A stretch of DNA of 64,000 bases from Cercospora beticola (taxonomy: Eukaryota > Ascomycota > Dothideomycetes > Mycosphaerellales > Mycosphaerellaceae): contig NC_088937.1 in the NCBI RefSeq assembly GCF_033473495.1, positions 1,860,001 through 1,924,000 of the forward strand, in the 5' to 3' direction. The translations under genes and the position numbers were made by a program. Every line of letters starts with the position of its first letter. The first letter of the stretch is position 1. The notes beneath the pieces were generated by a model. The model was not told the DNA's origin. It searched no databases and saw only the letters and a list, made by a program, of their open reading frames with translations. Below, in pieces: positions 33,296 to 42,480 of the stretch.

Positions 33296-33824
33296 GATGA
33301 GTGCTCGCTGGCGCAGGGGTCGCGAGCATGTTCGAGCGCATTGTGCTGTGGTATGTGTGTCCGATTGGGGAGGATGGTGGAGTGTTCCCCGTAGAATCGG
33401 GTGGATCAAGCGCCCAAGTGGAAGTCTGGGCTCCCGGGTTGCGGCCCGCTCGCCTAGCGTGACTCGGCCCAAAAGTCCATTGGCCGCTCCGCTATCGCAG
33501 CAGAGCCGTGTCACAACAACACACTGCACATGCCCTTCGCCACGTGCGGTACTTATCTCGGCGCGCTTGTTCTGCAGTGTCGAAAGACGAGGCCCAGAGC
33601 GCGCAATGGACGTGTGGAGAAGCATGGGGCCGAGTGAATGCTCCAGACGCCCAGATGGAGAACATTGGTGAACATCAACATGCCCATCCTGCTTCTGACT
33701 CGGTTCTTGTGCCGGTATATATGCAACGGAGCAGAAGCAACAATGCGACAGACACACGCTGAGTACCGAGCATACTCTCCTTATCATCTCGTCGCCGGCC
33801 AAATCGCAAATATCCGCATTCAAG
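33296..33824. promoter_or_regulatory. divergent promoter region
   Basis: Lies between the Myb gene and the amine oxidase. Could also hold an undetected first exon of the Myb gene. Confidence 0.35.
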
Positions 33825-36069
33825 ATGTCCGATCTCCACCCGCTGGACCCTGCTACGGCAGACGAGATCTCATTTGCAACGGCTCTGGTCAAGAAAAGCT
33901 TTGGAGATGTTCAGCTGCATTTCAAAGCCGGAGGCCTGGAGGAACCCATCAAGAGCGATCTCGTGGCCTATCTGGATGCAGAACACAATGGCAAGCCACT
34001 GCCCGAGCTGCCACGGCGTGTGTTCCTCATGTGGTACATCAAACGTACACCACGCTTGTTTGAGGCCATCGTCGATGTCACAAACGGGAAGATCGTGCAC
34101 CAAGTGGAGCTGCCACGCGACTTCCACGCCCCAGTCGACAGGACGGAGCTCAGAGAGGCTGCCGATACAGTTATGGCTGCCGATACATTTATGGCTGCCC
34201 CCAGAGTGCAAAAGGAATTCCAGCGACTTCAGATTGACCCCCAGAATGTTGTTCTCGATCCCTGGGACTATAGTGTCGATGGAGAGGAGACACAGGAGCG
34301 TCATACTCAGGTAACAGGGATAACAACGGGCCTTCAATGGCAAGACTGACCACATTCAGGTTTTCATGTACATGAAGAATCCAGCCAACAATGACCTTGA
34401 CTCGAACCATTACGCCTTCCCACTTGACTTCATGGTGGTCGTAGACCTGGTGAAGATGGACGTCAAGAAAATTGTTCGCATTCCGGTCGGTTCTGATGAG
34501 ACCGTCACCACAGGCGAGCACGTCATACAACGCAAGACAGCTCCAGAGGAGCCAGAGTATCTTCATCGCCTACAGAAGACTCCGCCGCGGACGACAATGA
34601 AGCCGTATCAAGTGGTGCAGCCAGAGGGAGCTAGTTTCAAAGTGACTGGACATATGATTGAGTGGGAGAAGTGGCGCTTCCGAGTTGGCTTTAACTGGCG
34701 CGAAGGCAAGACAACCTGAGCGACTTGCTAGAGTATTGCTAACGTGGGACCAGGTCTAACGCTTCATAATCTCTGGTTCGACAACAAGAGTGCCTTCTAC
34801 CGACTTTCGCTCGCGGAGATGTTCGTACCCTACGGCGACCCACGTAACCCAATCTACCGAAAGGGTGCTTTTGACCTTGGCAACGTTGGCGCTGGTGTGA
34901 CTGCAAACAATCTTCAACTTGGCTGTGATTGCCTTGGTACAATCAAGTACTTCTCCGGACACGTCGTTGCTGTGGACGGCTCTCTAGCTCCTCGACCAAA
35001 CGCCATTTGTGTTCACGAGGTGGATAATGGCATACAATGGAAGCACACCAATCACCGAACAGGCAACGCAGCCGTTGTGAGGAAAAGACAGCTGGTCCTG
35101 CAGACAATACTCACTGTGGCCAACTACGAGTATATCTTCGCTTGGATCTTGGATCAATCCGGCGAGATCACCTTCGAGACGCGAGCCACCGGCATCTTGT
35201 CGACACAGCCTGCAGAGAAATATGCCAAAGTACCATGGGGAACGCTTGTCGCTGATGGCGTGATGGCTCCCTACCATCAGCATTTGTTCAACATTCGAAT
35301 CGACCCGGCAGTCGGAGGTCACGAAAACACCTTCGCATACACTGATGCAGTGCCAATGTCATGGGATGAGAAGCTCAACCCGCTAGGTACTGGCTACGTG
35401 ACGGAGGAGACTCAAATCGTTCGAGCAAGTGCAGTACCAGACGATCTGTACAAAGGTCGAGTTTTCAAGATCCCGAATGAGAACAAGACGAACCCCGTGT
35501 CACTCACGCCCATCGGATACAAGCTGGTTCCAATCAGATCACAGATGTTATTGGCACAGCCTGGCTCATGGCACTGGAAGCGTTCAGATTTCTGCGAGTC
35601 ACCAATTTGGGTGACAGAATACAAAGACCGACAGCTCTTTCCAGCTGGAGACTACACGAACCAGTCTCTGGGTGGCACCGGTATCAAATCCTGGATCAAG
35701 GATCCTGCGCCCGTCAAAAATAAGGACATTGTCATCTGGCATACATTCGGCTTCACGCATAACCCTCGAGGTAAGAAAACAAGTCGCGTATGGTAACATG
35801 AAGTCAGTTTACTAACGTTGACGTGTGTTACAGTCGAGGACTTCCCTATCATGCCCGCGGAGATCGCCCAAGTTCACCTCAAGCCCTACAACTTCTGCCT
35901 ATTTAACCCAACCAACGATGTTCCGCCATCGACACAGTCATTCTATAAGAGTACAGCGTATGAGGAGACTTTACCTGTGCGGACCAATGGTTGTTGCTCG
36001 GAGAATGGCACGGCAGCGACGAATGGAGTGAACGGCGTTCACGAAAGCAATGGTGTCAACGGGCACTGA
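33825..36069 (+). CDS. copper amine oxidase
   Basis: Four exons: 33825-34310, 34360-34705, 34754-35770, 35834-36069 (introns of 49, 48 and 63 bp; the second has a GCAAGA donor). In frame throughout, 694 residues. Family landmarks: [50 protein letters not shown] (substrate channel and catalytic Asp), [11 protein letters not shown] (the NYE tyrosine that becomes topaquinone), the copper ligands HQH, and [11 protein letters not shown]. These enzymes oxidise primary amines to aldehydes, H2O2 and ammonia, often in peroxisomes or the cytosol. The C-terminal tail is a run of NGVNG-type repeats without a clear peroxisomal signal. Exon 1 contains an in-frame duplication giving [13 protein letters not shown]. 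Confidence 0.92.
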
Positions 36070-36844
36070 GACTGGGGTATCGATGGAGCATGACGTTCGT
36101 ATATATTGTCAGGCATTACAAGGTTGTATAGGCAGATTGCAAGCGAATTGTTGACACTCTACAGGCTGCCGAAAGAGTACCTTCTTCTTCGACCAGGTTG
36201 AGAGGATCCATATAACGGCAGGCTCCGTCGAGTGGCTCATTGCAGCTGCAGTCACGCTGAGCAGAGGGACTGCAAAGCCCCAAGTGATCTCCAGAGCCTC
36301 AATGTCGGTGAGCATTTAGTGACCGCTGAACGCGCGCTATTGTGTCCCGGGCGACAAACACCCGGTCATCTAGCACGTTTGTTCACTAATCAGGATCAAG
36401 CTGGGCGACCCTCCAACATAGTATCTCGACAATTTCTCGCTATCATCTGATCGCCAAATGCCAACAGAACAGTAAATGCGCCTTTGACCAGTGTGGAATC
36501 TCAAGGGCGGCAAAACACTGAAAATTGGCAGACACGGTCTTGAGGAAGTCCGTAAATGTGCAATATTTCACACTAGCACTGACCATGCTAGCGCTTATTG
36601 ATACACATAGTTAGCACGCAGGTCTCAGTGTTTCCCCTAGCATACGAGATCCAGACCGTGATGCTCGCAACAAAACTCGACACCACACATTGGACGTCTC
36701 TTTTCGATCTTGCAGCACATTGATCTGCTTTACGCCGAGCCGTACTGCAACGAAGTTCACTAAGTAAGGCGACATAATAATTCAAATATCGATTTCTGCT
36801 TACGATCAATTCTAGAGCTTCTTGTTACAAGCATACGAGCAAAT
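36070..36844. other. intergenic region
   Basis: About 775 bases; no gene, RNA or repeat recognised. Confidence 0.35.
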
Positions 36845-37138
36845 ATGCAGACTTTTACCACCAGATCGCTACTTCTCACGACTCTTCTCTGGTTCCTCGT
36901 CGCACTCGGTGCCCAAGCTGCTTGCCCGATACTTTGCACTTGCTGCACGACCAACGAAAATCCGGAGGTATGCACAATAGTATCAAAGTTGCAAATGGTG
37001 CTCCGCTGAATACAAGTCTAGCTGGGCCCGGGAGGAGTACCATACTTTGGTTACCAACACACACATCCACTTTATCCAGATGCTTGTCAATGTGTGACTG
37101 GAGCTAGAGGCTGTGTTGGACCTTGTCTCAACCCTTGA
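36845..37138 (+). CDS. small secreted eight-cysteine protein
   Basis: Two exons: 36845-36967 and 37022-37138, with a 54-bp intron (GTATGC...TCTAG). The join is in phase 0 and gives 79 residues. A strong signal peptide (LLLTTLLWFLVALGAQA) is followed by a C-X3-C-X-CC cluster (cysteines 27, 31, 33, 34), a Gly/Pro/His/Tyr-rich middle, and a second cluster at 63, 65, 72 and 76. Eight cysteines in about 53 mature residues is typical of disulphide-stabilised apoplastic proteins. No family is recognised. Both exons are too short to stand out without splicing. Confidence 0.6.
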
Positions 37139-37444
37139 TGTACGGATGCTCACAAGCTGGCAAGCAGCCGGAGGAATGAATATGCTGTCGTTACTTCGAC
37201 GTACTGCCACCTACAATGCGCTGATTTCGAACACCACGAGTGGACATAAGACTCTGGGCGGAAACCGTTCTGTCGGACCATAGCTCTCAGAAACTCGCGC
37301 GGGGCAATTCCATTCCTTACAAATAGCTTTGTCAGCGATCGTTGGCTCATATGACTACCATTGTCCCATGAACATCGCACTCTGGCCATACTGAGCATAT
37401 TGTAACATATTTCGTTAAGATTGTTCTGCACAAGGTCTCAAAGC
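37139..37444. promoter_or_regulatory. upstream region of the NmrA-like gene
   Basis: About 300 bases, no recognised motif. Confidence 0.3.
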
Positions 37445-38380
37445 ATGTCTGTATCGCGTACCATAGCAATTGTTGGCGCAAGCGGACACCTCGGGAAGGA
37501 AGTCGCGGGGTCCCTCTTATCGTCCACTTTTCGCCAGAGCTATGGAAACGTTCTCCTTCTGACACGGGACCGAGGCGACTCGCAAGTCGCAGCTACTCCG
37601 GACGGCGCTGAAACACGGCGCTTCTCCAACGATGAATTGGCGGATGCGCTCCAAGGAGTGGATGTGTTGATTAGCACGGTCGGTCCAACAGGACACAGCT
37701 TCAAGGACACTCTGGTCGATGCAATTGCACAGTCCAGTGTCAAGCTGTACATCCCCTCAGAGTTTGGAGTCGACCATACAGTCCATGATTTCTCGCAGCC
37801 TGAGTGGGATCATAAGAAGCATCATGACGCATTGGTGAGAGCTCGCCTCCAGAAGACGAAAGTGTGTCGGATCTATGATGGGCTATTCCTTGAAGATAGT
37901 CTTGGACCTTGGTTTGGAATGGACGTCAAGCGTGGTATCTTCCACAGTGTTGGCTCTGCAGACTCACCAATATCTTTCGCTACGAAGGCCGATGTCGGCA
38001 AGGTCGTGGCTCAGCTTGCTAGAATGCCATACGATGAGGTACCCCCGCATCTGCGCATCAGCGGCGATGCGTTGAGTATGAGGCAGATTGCGAAGGTTCT
38101 TGAGGATGCTGGGTCTTCTCCGATTGCCGTCAAGGAGATTGAGCTCAACGAGTACAAGCGTCGAGCAATTGCTGAGAATGTGCCAGATCCAATGAAGTAC
38201 CTGCGGTTCTTGATGGGAGAGGGCAAGATCAATCATACGGAATCTGGTTTGGGCAACGATAATGAGCTCGTCAATCCTGGACAATCTCTGTGGAAGTGGA
38301 AGACCGTTTCCGAGTATGCAAAGGAGGTGAATGGGAGACCTTGGGCCGATTATGATTGGCCTGCCGAAGGGACTGATTAG
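37445..38380 (+). CDS. NmrA-like / isoflavone-reductase-type NAD(P)-binding protein
   Basis: Single exon, 311 residues from the ATG at 37445. N-terminal dinucleotide motif IAIVGASGHLGKEVAGSLL, a second strand at VLLLTRD, then VDVLISTVGPTGH and VKLYIPSEFGVDH, which is the hallmark IPSEFG of this atypical SDR family. It lacks the classical YxxxK and in fungi covers both redox sensors and reductases of aromatic or secondary metabolism. The specific role cannot be derived. An upstream non-ATG extension of eight codons was rejected. Confidence 0.88.
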   Translation: MSVSRTIAIVGASGHLGKEVAGSLLSSTFRQSYGNVLLLTRDRGDSQVAATPDGAETRRFSNDELADALQGVDVLISTVGPTGHSFKDTLVDAIAQSSVKLYIPSEFGVDHTVHDFSQPEWDHKKHHDALVRARLQKTKVCRIYDGLFLEDSLGPWFGMDVKRGIFHSVGSADSPISFATKADVGKVVAQLARMPYDEVPPHLRISGDALSMRQIAKVLEDAGSSPIAVKEIELNEYKRRAIAENVPDPMKYLRFLMGEGKINHTESGLGNDNELVNPGQSLWKWKTVSEYAKEVNGRPWADYDWPAEGTD

Positions 38381-39428
38381 TTTGTTGCTCGGCTTCTGCA
38401 CAGAGTTGTCGACAGAAGGTGCATGTAGTCGTGTCTCAGAGGCGTTGCGCCTCCCAAGGCGAAAGAGCAGAGAGTCGATGCGTCGCGGTTACTTTGACGC
38501 AACAACAGTGAGCCGCAGACATTTGCAAACGCTACGCTGCTGGACCGCAGCTCATGCCGTGGGTTGATAAGGCTCCATCCCTTCGAAGCAATTGTGCTTT
38601 CCGGTGTTTGCTTTGGGTATCAGCTTAGACAAGATGGAGGCATTGAGCTGAACGTGCATATATCGCGATCTCATGTTAATATGCGACAAACTCTGTACCA
38701 GCCGTACTCATTGATCCGTCGTCATCGCTCAAAAGGAGCGGTCCATCTACTGAGAATCAAGCTCTCGCTGTTCGTCACGAGTGCTTTCGGACCATCTGCC
38801 GCCCAAGCTGGGTATGCCAGGGCCTGGAGAGATCAGTTGTGATATTTGCAGTAAGTAGAAAGGTCTCTAAAAAGCGGCCTGGGCCTGGTAGCTGTGGGAG
38901 ATAATCCGAATACTTGTCGGGAAAATCAACATCCGAAAAGTGTGGAAATTTGAACCATTCGATGGGGCAGGCAGGAAGGGAAGATGACTTGGACGGCATG
39001 TTTGCGTAGCTTTTTGAAGGCCAATGACCGCAACAGTTCTAGAAATACTGTTAGACCGTTGTGTGCGGAGAAGTGCAGTCGAGGTAGATGATGGTAGCAG
39101 GGTGTGAAAGATTCAACCCGCCATCTGAATTGTAGTCGGAGACATGTTTCATTTCGCAGTAGCTGTTCCAGATCACCATGGTTCCTCGCAATGGGCAATG
39201 ACTGCCCTGAGTCTGCGTTGGGGAATGCAATATCGAGTGGTGACAAAAATTGGAGATTTTGAATGGCAACGACGGATGGTTTTTCGCGGAAAATCCGTCA
39301 TCGCCAATGCAGGCCGACGGACCTCTCCCCGGTACGCATTGAAGTGGTTTGATTGGGTCAAATTCGCTTGGCGGGCTCCTCAAAATTTGTGCTTCATATT
39401 TGCGTAACAACATCACACTTTCATCGAA
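38381..39428. other. gene-poor region with tRNA-Gly-like fragments
   Basis: No convincing protein gene. At 39259-39277 a 19-base exact inverted copy of the anticodon region of the tRNA-Gly gene (39451-39469) occurs. Directly after it, 39277-39327 resembles a degenerate direct copy of the same tRNA (TGGTTT, GGAAAATCCGTC, GCCA, GACGG). Confidence 0.45.
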
Positions 39429-39464
39429 GCATCGTTGGTTTAGTGGTAAAATCCGTCGTTGCCA

Positions 39465-39491
39465 TTCAATTCACTTGAATTAGATGCCGCG
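39465..39491 (+). other. canonical-position tRNA intron (27 nt)
   Basis: Begins one base after the anticodon GCC, the usual site of nuclear tRNA introns cut by the tRNA splicing endonuclease. It contains a small TTCAA/TTGAA inverted repeat. Confidence 0.75.
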
Positions 39492-39508
39492 TCGACGGGC
39501 CCCGTGTT

Positions 39509-39564
39509 GTAAGCAGCTGCCTCATAACCGTTCAAACAAGGATTCAATACTAACAGATCACCAG
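39509..39564 (+). other. spliceosomal-type intron inside the tRNA T-loop
   Basis: 56 bases with donor GTAAGC, branch sequence TACTAAC 8 bases before the final AG dinucleotide, and acceptor CACCAG. Length and signals match mRNA introns elsewhere in the window. It starts and ends exactly where excision regenerates a standard tRNA T-loop; no target-site duplication is visible. It contains CGTTCAAAC, which weakly resembles a B-box core. Confidence 0.8.
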
Positions 39565-39592
39565 CGATTCACGGACGATGCAATTGAATTTC

Positions 39593-39597
39593 TTTTT
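39593..39597 (+). terminator. Pol III terminator
   Basis: T5 run 10 bases after the discriminator base of the tRNA-Gly gene. Confidence 0.7.
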
Positions 39598-40137
39598 GGC
39601 GTTGGAGCTGGGATATTTTTGCTCCAAAGATAGATGATGAATGATGGACCGTACCATACGGGCAATTGAAGAAGATACTGCTCCTGTTTATTGATGAATT
39701 TTTGCTACAGCTGTTGGGAGACCCCGACGTGAGTCTTCGACACACCGTAGGATTTGCAGCATGCCCTCCAAGCGCCATGCTTACCGACATGAAGAAGTTG
39801 TCAAGGCCCTGGCGACACCAGTCCGGCGGTTCCCAATCGATCTGTTGTTGTTAGTAAACATCATCGTGCGGAATCTTTGGCCTCCAAAGCATGGACTGTA
39901 AATTGGGACAGCATATGATCGTTCCGCGAACGACAGATCATTACTAATTTGTCCATAATTTGTCCATCAATTCCCAAGCTACATACATCCAACGAACATC
40001 ACGTAGCGGGTCAAAGCTTGCAAGAACGCTCCAAGCCGATCAACCCACGCCACCTGGTGCCAAGCAGAACACTGTGGTGGTAGTACATATGCATCCACCA
40101 TTTGAGGTTCCCAGGAACTAATTGCAGAGCATGCGAT
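39598..40137. other. intergenic region
   Basis: No gene. Around 39878-39925 a short stretch (containing AAAGCATGGACTGTAAATTGG) resembles part of the repeat found at 42127 and 48957. Confidence 0.35.
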
Positions 40138-40665
40138 CTATGTACAGCAAGAGAGTGTTCCTGGCGTACAGCAAAGCGGACTTGAAACGTACTCCGGACC
40201 ATAATCGACAACACAGCACTGTGGTCCGCCATCGTCTTCTTTACACTACATGGCAGCAGCGTTCTAATCAGTGCGAGGCCATGTGCTTTGGGAGGTCTGT
40301 GAGAACAGATGTGAAGCTTACGATATTTTTTTTTCCTTCAGCTTCTTCCAAGTCGCATGCATGATAATCAGGTCCATCGTTGGGAGGTTCATAGTAGTTC
40401 CCTTCGTCATCTTCACAGAGCACACCGTAGTGGGCATTGCTGACGCAAAATGTTGAATCCTTTGGACACTGTGGCCATGTAGTCAATGCGTGAACAGCAT
40501 CGTCAGCAAGGTGGCACCTACGTAAGACTTCAGGTCCTCCGAAGCTTTACAGTCACTATTGTCGAGCTCATAGTCTGGGTCGAAGTCGAATGGCTTCAAT
40601 TCAACTGGGTCTCTAGCCCAGGTGAGCGTCGCGAGTGCAGTGGTAAGGAGGACAAGAGTGTGCAT
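40138..40665 (-). CDS. small secreted twelve-cysteine protein (three-exon model)
   Basis: Exons 40522-40665, 40322-40468 and 40138-40245, with introns of 53 bp (GTAGGT...CACAG, branch TTGAC) and 76 bp (GTAAGC...ATGTAG, branch CTGAT). Both joins are in phase 0 and the product is 132 residues. A signal peptide (LVLLTTALATLTWA) is followed by an acidic, D/E/P/Y-rich region with five cysteines. The last exon has seven more cysteines in 35 residues, including three CC pairs (PQCCV, PLCCT, SCCT). If the second intron is not used, the frame ends at 40268 with 115 residues and five cysteines. The even cysteine number favours the spliced form. No family is recognised. Confidence 0.5.
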
Positions 40666-40748
40666 GGCTTTGCAATGGTGTACGAACTTTTCCTGGACTG
40701 AGGGATTGAACGATGTTGACAACATTATCTACCCTAACGGTCAAGGCT

Positions 40749-40756
40749 CTTATATA
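40749..40756 (-). promoter_or_regulatory. TATA box
   Basis: TATATAAG on the minus strand, about 85 bases upstream of the ATG at 40665 of the secreted-protein gene. Confidence 0.45.
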
Positions 40757-42126
40757 TGCTCCCAATCTTCTATCCCCACAGTTGTGTCCAGCAGTATTCT
40801 TGGAAAAGTATAAAACCCAACATCCAATCTTCTAGCCCGGATCGAAAGACTTTGTCGTCCAACTGCGGGTCTTGTTGGTGCTCCTTGAAGTGATGCATGC
40901 TTTGGTGACCGAGTCTGTGTTTGGTCCTCCGCGAGCCACTTTCATGTCAATCCGAGCGACCCAAGTTCCCTGTCTGTCTCCATTGATGCATTGTGTGTCC
41001 ATATGTTCGAGAAAATCGTCGGGAAATGCCTTGCACGATGCATGCCGCAACAGCCCGCAACGAACGCCTCATTACCAGGTCTAGGTTCATCATGAGCAGC
41101 AGGATTTAGACAACGGTCTTCGTAGCAGGCTTCCTACTTGTCTATTCGTGGATGATGCTCAACAACGCCCATGGTGCATCCTCTGTTCGTCAATGCACTA
41201 ATCTTGTAAAAGCTTGGTTGACGGCCAAATTAGCTTCGCGTGCTCATACAACGCTGAGGATAGAAAAACGTTTCCCTGTCAGCGTGGAGATGCGCTTGAA
41301 ATAGTTATCAGGATAGCAAGGCAGTGGGCAACGCAGTCCTTGCGTCGACGTGCATCACGATAAGCAATCGTGCTGCACAAGGTCTGACTCCAGCGCTCTC
41401 ACCAAGTTTGTCCAAAGAACTGCCAACTGTCCCGTTTGCAGTGCTGCTGTGACCAACTTCTTCGTATGGTGTCTGAATCACAGATGTCCTTCGACGGTGC
41501 TCTATACTCAAGCGGCTAAGCAGTTGCATCTTTGGTTAAATGCATAAGGAGTTACTAGGCAGTCCATGGTCCACTCTCCCCTCTCGAGACGAGGGTCAAG
41601 ACGAATTTGGCCCCAGATGGCCTGAATGCTATGGACTTTAGTCACTACAGTCATTAGTCCTACTAGCTTTAGTCACTGCTAGGCACCACTGAACATGCTC
41701 CTATTCAGCAAGGTCATCCCTTCCAGCTGTGCAGCCAACAGCTCTGTACTGAAAAGGTCGAATGCTCGGATCTCCACGGGAGTGATCAAGACTGAGTCGC
41801 CGGCACCATCGTTGAATGTGATATGCCATTGTCCGACTGAAGCAGATGTGAGTTGTCGTCGACGGCAGCATCTTACCTGGTATAGCATCGCGTTCATTCG
41901 GGAGTCTAGGGACTTAGAGATTCCAGCCAGAGCTGGTTGCAAGTGGGCTCTGCAACATTGTCAGCATACCGACGGAGTACACTGCCTCTTGACCGTCAAC
42001 GACGAAAATGGCTCGGCGATCTCGTTGATCAGTCTCGTCTCAATTTGTTACGGCGAGCACGCTCTTTGTGCTATACCCTCAAGACAATGGAATATCACAT
42101 CACTCGCGTCTGATTCAGTAGGACTA
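40757..42126. other. gene-poor region
   Basis: No gene I can support. On the minus strand, 41679-41873 reads as a protein-like string (GQWHITFNDGAGDSVLITP, then FSTELLAAQLEG) that could be the last exon of a decayed gene. A matching upstream frame is interrupted by a stop near 41915. Confidence 0.3.
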
Positions 42127-42480
42127 AATTTATGCCCTGCGAGTTGTTTTGCCCTCAGAGCGTGGACTGTAAGCTGGCGGCATCTGTCCGACCAATGGAC
42201 GCTGGACCATGGCTTCTTACGCTATAACAAACGTGAGGGTTTGGCGAATTAAGCTACTCTGCATAGTTGACGTTTGGCTGGCAGCGCTGTTTCCCAAAAC
42301 CATTGCTTTCCTTTTTGAAGCTCCTGCCGGTTCACTGGTCCATCCAATCGCAGGCCTTGTGCTGGAGGTACTGACAGCTCCATCCACTTGCTGAACGTGA
42401 TACGAAAGTCACGATAGAGATTCATAGCCGATACCGCACGGTCGGTTTCTTTTGCGCGGTCGGTATTCACCACTCACTAT
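42127..42480. repeat. diverged repeat copy A (matches the PKS 3' flank)
   Basis: Aligns over its length with 48957-49297, the sequence directly downstream of the PKS stop codon. Shared blocks include GTGGACTG/CATGGACTG, AAACGTGAG, a CTGCATA string, GATAGAGATTCA and CACGGTC. Many differences are transitions. It ends within a few bases of the HET gene stop codon, matching the PKS stop position. Confidence 0.6.

Larger units (their letters stand above)
39429..39582 (+). tRNA. tRNA-Gly (anticodon GCC) gene with an anticodon-loop intron and a T-loop insertion
   Basis: Acceptor stem GCATCGT (39429-39435) pairs perfectly with ACGATGC (39575-39581), with discriminator A at 39582. The D arm TGGTTTAGTGG matches the A box. 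The anticodon stem CGTCG/CGACG (39454-39458, 39493-39497) encloses TTGCCA plus T. A 27-nt insertion (39465-39491) sits after position 37, where nuclear tRNA introns normally lie. The T stem CCGTG/CACGG is perfect, but its loop is split: TT at 39507-39508 and CGATT at 39565-39569 are separated by 56 bases. Removing them restores the standard TTCGATT loop. A T5 run at 39593-39597 can terminate Pol III. The split destroys the contiguous B box. Confidence 0.88.

Noticed and set aside
39144..39407. 87-codon plus-strand frame as a protein gene
   Set aside because: It overlaps the tRNA-derived fragments and has no protein motif.
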